Assembly (NCBI RefSeq): GCF_000336575.1
Contig: NZ_AOPO01000012.1
Coordinates: 1 to 64,000, forward strand
Origin: Vreelandella titanicae BH1
GTDB taxonomy: Bacteria; Pseudomonadota; Gammaproteobacteria; Pseudomonadales; Halomonadaceae
DNA length: 64,000 nt
Direction: 5' to 3'
A program made the translations under genes and the position numbers. How positions within the stretch are numbered: the stretch's first letter is position 1; each line of letters begins with the position of its first letter. Below, piece after piece: positions 27,487-37,120 of this stretch. The notes under the pieces are model-generated. The model was not told where the DNA came from, searched no databases, and saw only the letters and a list, made by a program, of their open reading frames with translations.

Positions 27487-27915
27487 ATGATGTTACGTAA
27501 CATGGCAGTAGCGGCCCTAGTGGCCTTTCCGATGGTCGCGTTGGCTGAAACCCCCAATGTCACCGCTGGTGAGTGGGAGTTTGTGAGCAAAACCAGCGTT
27601 ACCGGCGAAATGGAAATTCCGGATCAAACGGAAACCGAGCGCCAGTGTATTAGTCAGGAAGAGCTTGAGGGCGCTGAATTCGGCTTCATCGAGGAAGAAG
27701 AAGGCTGCGAACTGCTCGACCAGGAGCTGACGGCGGACGGCCTAAGCTACAGCATGGTATGCCGTGCTGAGGGTGGCGAAGCCACCATCGATGGCGAAAT
27801 GCGGTTTATGGGCGAGCGTATCGAAGGCAGCGTCGATATCCTTACCCAGTCACCCATGGGCGAGCTGAGCATGAATACCGTGATTGAAGGCGAGTATCTT
27901 GGCGAGTGTGAGTAA
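27487..27915 (+). CDS. DUF3617-family periplasmic protein
   Basis: A 142-residue secreted protein. The signal peptide is MMLRNMAVAALVAFPMVALA. The mature part begins ETPNVTAGEWEFVSKTSVTG, with the W-E-and-Thr pattern of DUF3617, and has three cysteines that could form disulfides. The protein is strongly acidic, as expected for a halophile exported protein. Function is unknown. It stands alone between a divergent zinc-ribbon gene and a bidirectional terminator. Confidence 0.85.
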   Translation: MMLRNMAVAALVAFPMVALAETPNVTAGEWEFVSKTSVTGEMEIPDQTETERQCISQEELEGAEFGFIEEEEGCELLDQELTADGLSYSMVCRAEGGEATIDGEMRFMGERIEGSVDILTQSPMGELSMNTVIEGEYLGECE

Positions 27916-27966
27916 TGACTGCCTCTTAGTTAATAATTAATTTGTTAATAACTAACCGGTAGCTCA

Positions 27967-27999
27967 CCAAAAGGGCGTCCCATTGGGGCGCCCTTTTGG
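27967..27999. terminator. Bidirectional terminator
   Basis: CCAAAAGGGCGTCCC (27967-27981) pairs with GGGGCGCCCTTTTGG (27985-27999), with one G-T mismatch, between the convergent DUF3617 and RND pump genes. It is T-rich on the 3' arm. Confidence 0.85.
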
Positions 28000-28009
28000 C
28001 TTGCCGTCT

Positions 28010-31000
28010 TTATGAATCTGGTGCGCTGCCTGGCGCGTTAGCAATTTCCTCTTCCAACTGCCGCTTAACGGCACCTGGCGAACCGGTGTGACGCGCGAGT
28101 AGGTCGTAAGCGACGGGCACGACAAACAGCGTAAACAGCGTGGCCGAGCCGACTCCTGCCATAATCACGGTACCGATCACCAAACGCGATTCTGCGCCAG
28201 GGCCGGTGGAAATGATCAGCGGAATGGCGCCGGCCATGGTGGTTACGGCGGTCATTAAGATGGGTCTTAAGCGTGTCACAGAGGCTTCAATCAACGCCGC
28301 ACGGAACGCTTTGCCCTCGTCGCGCAACTGGTTAGCAAACTCGACAATTAGAATGCCGTTTTTTGCTGCCAGCCCAATCAACAGCACCAAGCCAACTTGG
28401 CTGTAGATATTAAGCGACTGACCGCTTAGCAGCAGGGCAAGAAGCGCTCCGCTCATCGCGAGCGGCACTGTGAGCATAATCACAAAGGGATGGATCAGGC
28501 TCTCGAACTGCGCTGCTAACACCAAGAAGACCACTAGTGCGCCCAGTATTAGTAGGAACGCGGTGGCGCCGCTAGCCTCTTGGAAGTCTCGGGAGGCGCC
28601 TGCCACATTGGTTTGCGCCTCTTCCGGCAGTAGCTCTACTGCGCTCTGCTCTAAATAGGCCAAGGCCTCGCCGAGAGGGTAGTCATCCGCCAAGTTGGCT
28701 TCAATGGTAATCGCCCGTATACGGTCAAAGCGGTTTAGGGTGCTGGCGCCAGCAAAGTCGGAGAGAGTGACCAGGCTGGCCAGGGGGATCAGCTCACCAG
28801 TACGAGCAGATCTAACCTGAATGTTATCCAACGCCCTGGGGCTGTTTTGACTGCCGCGGTCACCTTCCAAAATGACGTCGTACTCTTCACCGTCATCCAC
28901 GTAGCGAGTGACGTTACGACCACCTAACAGTACTTCAAGCGTTCTACCGATCTCGGTAACCGTAACGCCCAGCGAAGCAGCGCGCTCGTAGCCAATATCG
29001 ACTCTTAGCTGCGGTTGGGTTTCGTTGTAGTTGCTCTCCAGTGCCATCAAGCGTGGGTTGTTTTCACGCACATAATCGATCAGCGTATCGCGCCAACGGG
29101 CAAGCTCTTCGTAAGTCCCGCCGCCCAGCACAAACTGCACCGGCTTCTGGGTACGCTGCCCAAAACCTTGGCGCATGACCGGGAAGGCTTGTACCCCTGG
29201 CAACGTACGCAGCTTTTCGCGTACTTCGCCCATGATCTCCCAGGCGCTGCGTCGACTGCCCCAGTCGGCCATATTGACGATAATAAAGCCGCTATTGAAA
29301 TTCTCAATGTTGCCGTAGCCACGAGGGGCGCGAACGACGACGCGCTCCAGCTCACCGCTCTCCACCAGTGGCGTCATCCGCGCTTCGATCTCATCCATGT
29401 AGTCCATCATGTAGTCGAAGGTGGCGCCTTCGGGGCCATTCACTAATACAATAAAGTTACCGCGATCCTCCTGCGGCGTGTATTCGTTGGGCAGTACCGT
29501 GGCCAGCCAGGCGGTGGCGCCAATCAATAATACAAACGCCGCGACCACCAGCCAGCGCATTTTGAGCATCCACTCTAACGTGGCCTGATAGCGGCGCTGT
29601 GTGCCGCTGAGCAGCCACTGCACAGCCTTGCCAATCCGGCTTTTGTGCATGCCCGGCTTAAGAATTTTAGACGCCATCATCGGCGTAAGCGTCAGTGCTA
29701 GCAGAGTAGAGACCACTACCGCAGCGGCCATGGTTAGCGCGAACTCGGAAAATAGTCGGCCAATATCGCCTTGCAACATACTGAGTGGCAAGAAAACCGC
29801 CACCAACACTAGGGTGGTGGCGATGACTGCAAAGGCGATTTGCCGGGTACCTCGAAAGGCGGCGACTAGCGGCGTCTCGCCGTAGTCGTGCATACGCCGG
29901 TTAATATTTTCAAGCACGACGATGGCATCATCGACAATCAGACCGATCGCCAGCACCAGCGCCAGCAGAGTTAGCAGGTTAATTGAGAAATTCATCGCTG
30001 CCAGAGCAGTAAAGGCGCCAATAACGGCAATCGGAACGGTCACCGCGGGTACCAGGGTGGTGCGCAAATTGCCCAAAAACATAAAGATCACCACCACCAC
30101 CAAGCCCATGGCGATAAACAGCGTCATAACGACCTGCTCAATCGCCCCGGAGACGAACAGCGAGGCGTCGTAGTTCAGGCTCAGTGACATCCCTTCAGGC
30201 AGGGTACCTTGTAGGCGTTCAAGTTCGACCTGAACGGCTTCAGAGAGCTCTATCACATTGGCCGTCGACTGCATGATCATACCCAGGCCGACCATGGGGA
30301 TGCCGTTAGAGCGGAAGACAGAACGATCCTCCACCGCGCCGACCTCTACTCTTGCTACGTCAGCAAGGCGCACCAGATAGCCGTTTTCCTCCTGGTTTTG
30401 AGGAGAGCTGAGGGCGAGGCGCTGAAAATCTTCGGCACTGGCAAAACTACGGGGGAGGCGGACAATAAACTGCCGATCCTTGGATTCAAGCGAGCCTGCC
30501 GGTAGCTCTACGTTCTCTGCCCGCAGTGCGTCTTCGATATCGCTAACGGTGAGTCCCCGTGCGGCCAAGGCATTGCGATCCAGCCACACGCGCATGGCGT
30601 AGTCACTGCCGCCGCCGACACGCACCCGTGCTACCCCTGGCTGAACGGAGAGGCTGTCGACCAAAAAGCGGTTAGCGTAGTCGGTTAGCTCAGTAATGGA
30701 ATAGTCGTTTCCGGAAAGGCTTAACCAAACCACCACTTCTTCGCTGCTATCGGCTTTGGTGACCTCTGGGTTGTCAGCGTCGTCGGGTAGGTTGCGCAGC
30801 GCGCCGGAGATGCGGTCGCGAATATCATTGGCGGCGGCATTGATATCCATATCAATGCCAAATTCGATCTCGATCTGAGAGCGTCCATCCTCGCTTTGCG
30901 AGGTAATCAGCTCAATGCCTTCAACGCCAGCAATGCGGTCTTCTAATACTTGGGTAATCCGTGTTTCGACGACGCTGGCCGAGGCTCCGGGGTAGCGGGT

Positions 31001-31144
31001 ATCGATGGTGACCACTGGCGGGTCGATGGTGGGGTACTCTTGCAGCGGCAGACGATTGAGTGCCAGCAGGCCAAAGGCAATAATCAGCGCCGCGATTACC
31101 ATCGCCAATACCGGCCGCTGAACAGAGATATCCGATAAACGCAT
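28010..31144 (-). CDS. RND efflux pump inner-membrane transporter (HAE1 family)
   Basis: A 1044-residue proton-driven RND exporter of the AcrB/MexB/MexF kind with twelve membrane segments in two halves. The proton relay is intact: the Asp pair in GLIVDDAIVVLENI (TM4) and the Lys in GLAAKNGILIVEFANQL (TM10). The family exports drugs, solvents or other amphiphiles through a periplasmic adaptor and an outer-membrane channel. The adaptor gene precedes it with a TAATG overlap (31142-31146). No outer-membrane channel gene is in the window, so it probably recruits a TolC-like protein encoded elsewhere. The substrate cannot be told. Confidence 0.94.
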   Translation of the reverse strand: MRLSDISVQRPVLAMVIAALIIAFGLLALNRLPLQEYPTIDPPVVTIDTRYPGASASVVETRITQVLEDRIAGVEGIELITSQSEDGRSQIEIEFGIDMDINAAANDIRDRISGALRNLPDDADNPEVTKADSSEEVVVWLSLSGNDYSITELTDYANRFLVDSLSVQPGVARVRVGGGSDYAMRVWLDRNALAARGLTVSDIEDALRAENVELPAGSLESKDRQFIVRLPRSFASAEDFQRLALSSPQNQEENGYLVRLADVARVEVGAVEDRSVFRSNGIPMVGLGMIMQSTANVIELSEAVQVELERLQGTLPEGMSLSLNYDASLFVSGAIEQVVMTLFIAMGLVVVVIFMFLGNLRTTLVPAVTVPIAVIGAFTALAAMNFSINLLTLLALVLAIGLIVDDAIVVLENINRRMHDYGETPLVAAFRGTRQIAFAVIATTLVLVAVFLPLSMLQGDIGRLFSEFALTMAAAVVVSTLLALTLTPMMASKILKPGMHKSRIGKAVQWLLSGTQRRYQATLEWMLKMRWLVVAAFVLLIGATAWLATVLPNEYTPQEDRGNFIVLVNGPEGATFDYMMDYMDEIEARMTPLVESGELERVVVRAPRGYGNIENFNSGFIIVNMADWGSRRSAWEIMGEVREKLRTLPGVQAFPVMRQGFGQRTQKPVQFVLGGGTYEELARWRDTLIDYVRENNPRLMALESNYNETQPQLRVDIGYERAASLGVTVTEIGRTLEVLLGGRNVTRYVDDGEEYDVILEGDRGSQNSPRALDNIQVRSARTGELIPLASLVTLSDFAGASTLNRFDRIRAITIEANLADDYPLGEALAYLEQSAVELLPEEAQTNVAGASRDFQEASGATAFLLILGALVVFLVLAAQFESLIHPFVIMLTVPLAMSGALLALLLSGQSLNIYSQVGLVLLIGLAAKNGILIVEFANQLRDEGKAFRAALIEASVTRLRPILMTAVTTMAGAIPLIISTGPGAESRLVIGTVIMAGVGSATLFTLFVVPVAYDLLARHTGSPGAVKRQLEEEIANAPGSAPDS

Positions 31145-32226
31145 TAGCGGTCGGCCTCCAACAGCGCTCGTATACCGGTCTCGTCATCGGCGATCCCGAT
31201 TAACCTGGCTTCTTGCCCGTCACGGGCCAGCTGTAGGCCATGAAAGACAATTAAATCGTTGGCGGCGAGTCCCTCGAGAATTTCCACCTCGCCATTGCGG
31301 CGCTCGCCGATCACCACTTCACGCCGTGCCAAGCGTGTGCTGCCTTCACTCTGTTCAATTAACATCACGAAGTGACGGTCACCGCTAGGCTCAATGGCCG
31401 CCTCAGGGATAACAACCGTATCGCGTACGTGCTGTTGAACGATCACTTCCATCAGCATGCCAGGCCGCAAGCGGCCATCGGTATTCTCGAGATCAGCGCG
31501 GACGCTTACGCTGCGCGTGACTGGATCCACCCGTGTGCCGATGGTGGCAATTTCACCGCTAAAGAGGGCGTCAGGGTAGGCGGCAGTTGTGGCATTGAGC
31601 ATCAAGCCTGGTGAGAGGCGGTCGAGAAATACTTCGGGGACGCTGAAATCTAGCTGCATAACATCCAATTTATCGAGCGTCACCAGATCCATGCCTGGAG
31701 TGACCAGGGCGCCAACACTGATATTGCGAAAGCCGACGCGGCCACTAAAGGGGGCTTTTATCTGGTAATTGGCCAACTCCGCTTCAATCGCTTGAATATC
31801 GGCATCTGCCTGGCGCAGCCGTGATTGGCTATCTTCTACATCGGCCCGAGCCGCCAGGTTGCGCTCTTGCAACTGCGAAGCGCGATTTGACGCATTACGC
31901 CGCTCTTCGCGAAGTGCCTGGGACGCCCTCAGCTGCGCCTGTTCCTCGGCATCCTCCAGACGAATAAGCAACTGGCCTTCTTCGACCTGCTCGCCGTCAC
32001 GGAAATTGATCTCGGCAACGATATCCGTGACGGTAGCCGATAGTGTGACGCTCTCATCGGCACGAAGGGTGCCCAAGGCTTCTATTGGATCCGACCAGGT
32101 AGTCATGATCGCCCGGGTGCCTATGACTGACGGCGCCGATTGGGCGAACGCTACGCTGGAAAGCAGAAGAGTGAGAGGCAGGAGTGCGAGTCGCAACAGC
32201 CGTCGTCGATGAAAGGGCAAAAGCAT
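31144..32226 (-). CDS. RND efflux periplasmic adaptor (membrane fusion protein)
   Basis: A 360-residue adaptor with an N-terminal signal sequence (LALLPLTLLLSSVAFAQS). The barrel-sandwich half motif (ATVTDIVAEINFRDGEQVEEGQLLIRLED) is followed by a coiled-coil hairpin (about residues 110-150). The second lipoyl half reads YQIKAPFSGRVGFRNISVGALVTPG, and beta-barrel and membrane-proximal domains follow. It links the RND transporter to the outer-membrane channel. There is no lipobox, so it is probably anchored by its N-terminal helix or free in the periplasm. It is the first gene of a two-gene operon. Confidence 0.93.
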   Translation of the reverse strand: MLLPFHRRRLLRLALLPLTLLLSSVAFAQSAPSVIGTRAIMTTWSDPIEALGTLRADESVTLSATVTDIVAEINFRDGEQVEEGQLLIRLEDAEEQAQLRASQALREERRNASNRASQLQERNLAARADVEDSQSRLRQADADIQAIEAELANYQIKAPFSGRVGFRNISVGALVTPGMDLVTLDKLDVMQLDFSVPEVFLDRLSPGLMLNATTAAYPDALFSGEIATIGTRVDPVTRSVSVRADLENTDGRLRPGMLMEVIVQQHVRDTVVIPEAAIEPSGDRHFVMLIEQSEGSTRLARREVVIGERRNGEVEILEGLAANDLIVFHGLQLARDGQEARLIGIADDETGIRALLEADR

Positions 32227-32252
32227 AGTGTTCTCAGCGTTAGATAATATTT

Positions 32253-32267
32253 ATACAGTTATTGTAT
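32253..32267. promoter_or_regulatory. Small palindrome upstream of the RND operon
   Basis: ATACA-GTTAT-TGTAT (32253-32267) sits 27-41 bases upstream of the adaptor start on the AT-rich divergent gap with the flavoprotein gene; a further TGTAT follows at 32276. It could be an operator for a TetR-type or other dimeric regulator, none of which is encoded nearby. It may also be chance in AT-rich DNA. Confidence 0.25.
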
Positions 32268-32362
32268 ATGGTAATTGTATCCGCATAATAATTTTTAAGT
32301 GCGACCCTGTTAGAATGCCTGCCTTTTACGACGGGAGTCGCTCTCAATATGAGCTGTCCATT

Positions 32363-33547
32363 ATGATCTATGACGTTGTCATCATCGGTGCTGGCGCCGC
32401 AGGCTTAATGTGCGCAGCGCAAGCAGGCTATGCCGGAAAGCGGGTCTTAGTGCTTGATCATGCTAACAAAGCGGGCAAGAAGATTCTCATGTCCGGGGGT
32501 GGCCGCTGTAACTTTACCAATCTTGGCACAACGCCACAGCACTTTTACTCTTCAAACCCTTACTTTTGTATTTCGGCGCTCAAACGTTACCGCCCTGAGC
32601 ACTTTGTCGAGCTGGTTGAGCGCCATGGCGTTGAACATGTTGAGAAAACGCCGGGTCAGCTATTCTGTGCAACCTCGGCTAAAGATATTGTCCATACGTT
32701 ACTGACCGAGTGTGAGTGGGCTGGGGCTGAAATCAGGCTCAGCACCCAGGTTACCCGCGTGGAGCAACAGGGCAGTGCCATGCGTCTAACGACTTCGATA
32801 GGTAAAATTGATGCCGGGGTGGTCGTCATCGCGAGCGGTGGGCTTTCCATTCCGAGCATGGGCGCGACAGGATTTGGCTACGACATAGCCCGTCAATTTG
32901 GTTTGGAGGTATTCGCTACGCGACCCGGGCTGGTGCCCTTTACCTTAAGCGATACCTGGAAAGCGCGCGCAGCTGACCTCTCTGGTTTGAGCGTGCCAGT
33001 GGCTGTTAGTGCTGGCAGTCGCCGCTTTGTGGAACCCATGCTGTTTACCCACCGCGGCTTGTCTGGGCCAGCGATGCTGCAAATATCCAGCGTTTGGCAG
33101 CCAGGGGAGAGCATTAGTATCGATCTGCTGCCTAATGAAAACGTGGCGGAATCCCTGCGCCATGCACGCCAAGAGACGCCTAAGCGTCAGCTCTCGACTT
33201 GGCTTGGCGAACGCTTTCCGAAACGCTTTGCGCAAGCACTGCTGGAGTGGTACCCCGACCATGATTTGGCGCGGCCCCTGGCCCAGTATGCTAATGCCGC
33301 ATTGGATGAGTGGGTACAAAGACTCAACGCTTGGCAACTGAAACCAGCAGGAACAGAAGGTTGGCGTACCGCAGAGGTAACCATGGGCGGGGTCAATACC
33401 GACGCGATTTCGTCCAAAACCTTTGAGGTTAAAGGCTTACCACAGTTGCGTTTTATCGGAGAAGTATTAGATGTAACGGGAGAGCTAGGTGGGTATAACT
33501 TTCAGTGGGCGTGGGCGAGTGGCGTAGCCTGCGGGCAGTCTGTTTAA
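32363..33547 (+). CDS. yhiN: HI0933/YhiN-family FAD-dependent oxidoreductase
   Basis: A 394-residue flavoprotein. The N-terminus MIYDVVIIGAGAAGLMCAAQ is the FAD-binding Rossmann motif, followed by the family signature KKILMSGGGRCNFTN. GFGYDIARQFG and the C-terminal EVTMGGVNTDAISSKTFE and GGYNFQWAWASG are also family-typical. Start at 32363 gives the length of E. coli YhiN (about 400); the open frame extends upstream to 32228 but would add an unrelated AT-rich leader. The biochemical role of this family is not established. Confidence 0.92.
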   Translation: MIYDVVIIGAGAAGLMCAAQAGYAGKRVLVLDHANKAGKKILMSGGGRCNFTNLGTTPQHFYSSNPYFCISALKRYRPEHFVELVERHGVEHVEKTPGQLFCATSAKDIVHTLLTECEWAGAEIRLSTQVTRVEQQGSAMRLTTSIGKIDAGVVVIASGGLSIPSMGATGFGYDIARQFGLEVFATRPGLVPFTLSDTWKARAADLSGLSVPVAVSAGSRRFVEPMLFTHRGLSGPAMLQISSVWQPGESISIDLLPNENVAESLRHARQETPKRQLSTWLGERFPKRFAQALLEWYPDHDLARPLAQYANAALDEWVQRLNAWQLKPAGTEGWRTAEVTMGGVNTDAISSKTFEVKGLPQLRFIGEVLDVTGELGGYNFQWAWASGVACGQSV

Positions 33548-33731
33548 TAAGCTGATCAAAGATTTGCAAGTGCCGTAACTTGATACATTTGCTGTATTAA
33601 GCCTCTTGTGTTTTGGCGATGGGGTCAAGTTTAGGGGCTGTTGATGTTTCGCTTATGGCAGCGGTGAAAAGTCAGCAGAGCCTAGGGCAATGCTGTCAAG
33701 AGGTCGGCTGGTAGGTCGATCAGGCGCTTTC

Positions 33732-35540
33732 TTACAAGTGCCGAAACAGACTCGGATCTAATCCAGCTTTTTGAATTCGATAGGCTAGCTTAGCTCTCGT
33801 TACGCCTAGTTCTCTGGCGGCCTTAGACACGTTGCCATCTGTTTTATAAAGTGCATTTGACAAAATTTCTGCCTCACTTCTCCGGTGACATTTAGCGCTC
33901 TTCTGCGTATCGTCAAGCTTACCCCGGCCCAATAGATCAGGCCCACTTGTGCCAGCCTCCAGTTCCCCTGTGGGATCAATATTGAGACCTGACTGACCAG
34001 GGGGGTTGAGTTTTGTGGCAAAGCCAACGTCATCAAACATATGAAACACATTGAGCGGTTCAGAATCTAGCGCGTTAATCACGCCACGTTCTATTAAATT
34101 CTGAAGCTCGCGAATATTTCCAGGGTAACTATAGTCTAAAAGTGCTTCACTAGCCTTTCGGGTGAGTCCTGGAATATTTTTTTTATAAACATTTGAGTAG
34201 CGGTATAAAAAATGTTCGATCAATAAGGGGATATCATCCTGGCGTTCTCTAAGAGGGGGAAGGCGTATAGGAAAAACATTTAAGCGGTAATAAAGATCCT
34301 CTCTGAATAGTCCATTCTGCACTTCCTTGAAAAGATCTTTATTTGAGGCGGCAACAACCCTGACGTTAACTTGGATAGGGTGTGCTCCACCGACTCTTTC
34401 TATTTCGCCATTCTGCAGGGTGCGCAGAAGCTTACCTTGTGCCTCATAACTTAATGATGGAATTTCATCAAGAAATAGTGTGCCCCCATTGGCTCGTTCG
34501 AACCGACCCGGTCGACTTTTTTCTGCACCTGTAAACGCACCTTTCTCTACGCCAAACAGCTCTGCCTCAACCAATGTGTCAGGGATTGCAGCACAGTTAA
34601 GGGCGACAAAGGGGCCGTTTGCCAAGTTGCTTTTGCGGTGAAGCTCGTTAGCAAACAAGTCTTTCCCAACACCTGATTCTCCATTGAACAGTACCGTGGC
34701 TGGCGTTGGCGCGACTCTTTCGATCTTCTGCAAAGCAATACTGACTGCTGCTGAAATACCCACGATCTTTTGGGTATCTATTTTCTCATGGATAGAGGCA
34801 GGAGATGACGCTGTCGTAACGCCAGTGGTTTGTCGAGACGACTTACGCGCTTCAGGCGCAAGGTATTCTCCTGGAGTGAGCCAGCTAAGGTCATGGGTAC
34901 TGCCTATTTCTTGATTTGTCATCTCACCTACGATTCGGCAGAAAGAGCCGCCGCAGCCAGCACACTCCAACTCACGATATATCACTCGCTTACCGTAGAA
35001 AGCACTGGCGTAGCCGCTGGCATAACCTAGCTGCATCCAGCAAACCGGTTCACGTGATAGGCCGTACGCATTTATATGTTCGGCGGCTTCGATTGAACCA
35101 TGCCAAAGGAACTCGGCATTGAAAATACCGTTCGGGATGTCGTGGTCGCGTCGTACCGTTTCGACTTTAACCATCCCCATGACCGCATGTAACCGCTCTC
35201 CCGCGGTCAACGCACCAGCTTCATCGTTTAGTGGCCAATGTTTTCGTACAAAAGCTGCGTCGGCAGATCCAGCTGAAAAACCTACGCGCATCAGCAAGCT
35301 GCATGCTCTAGAAAAGCCTAGTGATTCAATGATTTCTCTGCGCAACACACCAAATGCATTAGCCCCAAGTAGCACCATGCGGCGATCATCGAACCAAATT
35401 TTTCCATCGTTAGGGGTAAGGCGCAGCCTCTCTGTCAAATCACGTAAAGTGGGTGGGTCTCCATCATCAAGGCCTATCTCACAAGAGCTCGCTTGATTGG
35501 GTTGCGTTGTCATTTTCGAAAGCGTCATTTTTTTTGTCAT
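33732..35540 (-). CDS. XylR/DmpR-type sigma-54-dependent activator
   Basis: A 602-residue enhancer-binding protein. Domains in order: XylR_N aromatic-sensing region (about 25-130), V4R domain with cysteines in [15 protein letters not shown] (about 140-205), AAA+ ATPase (about 255-480) and a Fis-type helix-turn-helix (about 560-595, [18 protein letters not shown]). Walker A is GESGVGKD and the sigma-54 contact loop is an intact GAFTGA. Regulators of this class are derepressed by direct binding of a phenolic or other aromatic effector. It is divergent from the catabolic operon whose -24/-12 promoter lies in the gap, so that operon is its probable target. The long AT-rich leader and codon use differ from flanking core genes. 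Confidence 0.92.
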   Translation of the reverse strand: MTKKMTLSKMTTQPNQASSCEIGLDDGDPPTLRDLTERLRLTPNDGKIWFDDRRMVLLGANAFGVLRREIIESLGFSRACSLLMRVGFSAGSADAAFVRKHWPLNDEAGALTAGERLHAVMGMVKVETVRRDHDIPNGIFNAEFLWHGSIEAAEHINAYGLSREPVCWMQLGYASGYASAFYGKRVIYRELECAGCGGSFCRIVGEMTNQEIGSTHDLSWLTPGEYLAPEARKSSRQTTGVTTASSPASIHEKIDTQKIVGISAAVSIALQKIERVAPTPATVLFNGESGVGKDLFANELHRKSNLANGPFVALNCAAIPDTLVEAELFGVEKGAFTGAEKSRPGRFERANGGTLFLDEIPSLSYEAQGKLLRTLQNGEIERVGGAHPIQVNVRVVAASNKDLFKEVQNGLFREDLYYRLNVFPIRLPPLRERQDDIPLLIEHFLYRYSNVYKKNIPGLTRKASEALLDYSYPGNIRELQNLIERGVINALDSEPLNVFHMFDDVGFATKLNPPGQSGLNIDPTGELEAGTSGPDLLGRGKLDDTQKSAKCHRRSEAEILSNALYKTDGNVSKAARELGVTRAKLAYRIQKAGLDPSLFRHL

Positions 35541-35699
35541 GTCTTTCTCATTTTTTTATTAAAAATATTAAATTAATTAAATACTGGCGAGTCTTGTTCA
35601 ATCCTTCAGTTGTACTTTAGTCGTGTCTAGTCTCTTAACTTCCTTTGCATAATAAGAACTTTACTTTATTTTTTATACTAAGGTCTAGGTTTTGAGTAG

Positions 35700-35716
35700 T
35701 TGGCATAGCAATTGCT
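35700..35716 (+). promoter_or_regulatory. Sigma-54 (-24/-12) promoter of the catabolic operon
   Basis: TTGGCATAGCAATTGCT has GG (35702-35703) and GC (35714-35715) at the required ten-base separation and matches TGGCA-N6-TTGCW, about 50 bases before the dioxygenase ATG. The rest of the 225-base divergent gap is AT-rich; I could not define a convincing pair of upstream activator sites in it. Confidence 0.75.
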
Positions 35717-35765
35717 GAATAGTTCTCTGTAATACATCGTTTCCATAAATAAAGTGAGAACAATA

Positions 35766-36293
35766 ATGGCTAATGCACCCGCTAGTAATGCTTATCGTAT
35801 CGTAGAAGTTCCTGAGCCAATGAAGGCAATGCAAGACCGATTTGGGCGTGAGGGAAGCTATGTAGGGCTCTCTGAGGTAGAAAGCCCATGGGTTCCTTTT
35901 GGTGATAATGCAGCTATACGGCATCTGGCCTTTGATGTAAGGAATAATGTTTATTGCAATATTTTATGGATTAAAAGCCCTGGTGTGATTGGTACCCATA
36001 AGCACCGAGGAATGGTATGGGCTGTAGGAATGGAGGGATCTTTCCGATATTTGGAATACGACTGGGTTTGCGGGCCTGGTGAGTTTATAACGGAAATGCC
36101 CGGACAGGCTCACACGTTAGTGACCGACGATGCTAATGGAATGAAAGCTCTATTTTGGATGCAGGGAGCTAACGAGTTCTTCGATGAGAAGGGGGAGTGG
36201 GCAGAAACGCTGGATGTTTTCTGGTTCATCAATCACTACGTCACTTATTGTGAAGAACACAATATCCCCATCAATGAACAGTTATTTCTATGA
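35766..36293 (+). CDS. Cupin dioxygenase, 2,4'-dihydroxyacetophenone dioxygenase type
   Basis: A 175-residue single-domain cupin. The metal-binding motif 1 is GTHKHRGMV (His78, His80) and motif 2 PGQAHTLV (His116). This three-His set fits the mononuclear iron site of 2,4'-dihydroxyacetophenone dioxygenase, which cleaves the aryl alpha-hydroxyketone carbon-carbon bond to give 4-hydroxybenzoate and formate. The real substrate here is inferred only from family and context. It starts at ATG 35766 with GTGAG upstream, and it is the first gene behind the sigma-54 promoter. The downstream SDR, alcohol dehydrogenase and MFS genes overlap or abut it, so they form one operon. Confidence 0.82.
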   Translation: MANAPASNAYRIVEVPEPMKAMQDRFGREGSYVGLSEVESPWVPFGDNAAIRHLAFDVRNNVYCNILWIKSPGVIGTHKHRGMVWAVGMEGSFRYLEYDWVCGPGEFITEMPGQAHTLVTDDANGMKALFWMQGANEFFDEKGEWAETLDVFWFINHYVTYCEEHNIPINEQLFL

Positions 36294-36301
36294 GGTGGGA
36301 T

Positions 36302-37120
36302 ATGCGTGTATTAGAGCAATTCAGCGTAGAAGGGCGTTCAGCCCTGATCACGGGGGGAGCCTCAGGTTTAGGACTTGCCTATGCCGAAGCGTTGGCAGAA
36401 AACGGAGCTAACGTGACACTAGCGGATATAAACATCGACGCAGCCGAATGTGAGGCACAAAGACTCCGTGACGAAGGCTGCAAGGTTCATGCTGTCCAGC
36501 TAGATGTCGCTGATCGAATGCAGACCAGTCGAGCCTTCGAAGAACATGTCCGCCAGTTTGGCAACTTGGATATTGTTTTTGCTAATGCGGGGATCGATCC
36601 TGGGGCAGGGTTTTGGAACCCTTCAGGAGGGCGAAATAGAGATGGTCAGATTGACGTTTTAGATCCAGCCCGCTGGGATAGAACAATTTCTATTAATCTG
36701 ACGGGGGTCTTTAATACTCTGCGAGTGGCAGCTAAATACATGAAGCCACGGCGTCGAGGATCAATTGTTGTCACGTCCTCCAATGCTGCCTTTATTACAG
36801 AGCCTGTGGTCGGGCTTGCTTACATGCCTGCAAAAGCGGGAGTGTCCCATTTAGTACGTCAAGTTGCCTTAGAGTTGGCAGAGTTCCGGATCCGGGTCAA
36901 CACTATCGCGCCCGGCGGTTTCGTAACCAACATTGGTGGTGGCTGGTTGAAAGACGAAGCAGTTCGCCAGGCCTGGAACGCCAAGGTACCTCTAGGGGAA
37001 ATCGCTGATCCTGAACAGATCAAGGCACTGGCGCTATACCTAGCCTCTGACGCCTCTTCCTATATGACCGGTGCTCAATTGGTTATTGACGGAGGCACTT
37101 CTCTTGGGAGGGTGGGCTGA
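36302..37120 (+). CDS. Short-chain dehydrogenase/reductase (SDR)
   Basis: A 272-residue classical SDR. The cofactor motif is TGGASGLGLAYAE, with the acidic ADINID suggesting NAD(H). NAG is in FANAGID. The catalytic Ser lies in VVTSSNAAF and the Tyr-Lys pair in YMPAK. An unusual insertion follows the NAG motif (WNPSGGRNRDGQIDVLD, about residues 98-116). GAGGTG precedes ATG 36302; an ATG at 36290 overlapping the previous stop is the alternative. It is likely to interconvert an alcohol and ketone of the operon's substrate, perhaps making the alpha-hydroxyketone for the dioxygenase; that order of steps is inference. Confidence 0.88.
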   Translation: MRVLEQFSVEGRSALITGGASGLGLAYAEALAENGANVTLADINIDAAECEAQRLRDEGCKVHAVQLDVADRMQTSRAFEEHVRQFGNLDIVFANAGIDPGAGFWNPSGGRNRDGQIDVLDPARWDRTISINLTGVFNTLRVAAKYMKPRRRGSIVVTSSNAAFITEPVVGLAYMPAKAGVSHLVRQVALELAEFRIRVNTIAPGGFVTNIGGGWLKDEAVRQAWNAKVPLGEIADPEQIKALALYLASDASSYMTGAQLVIDGGTSLGRVG

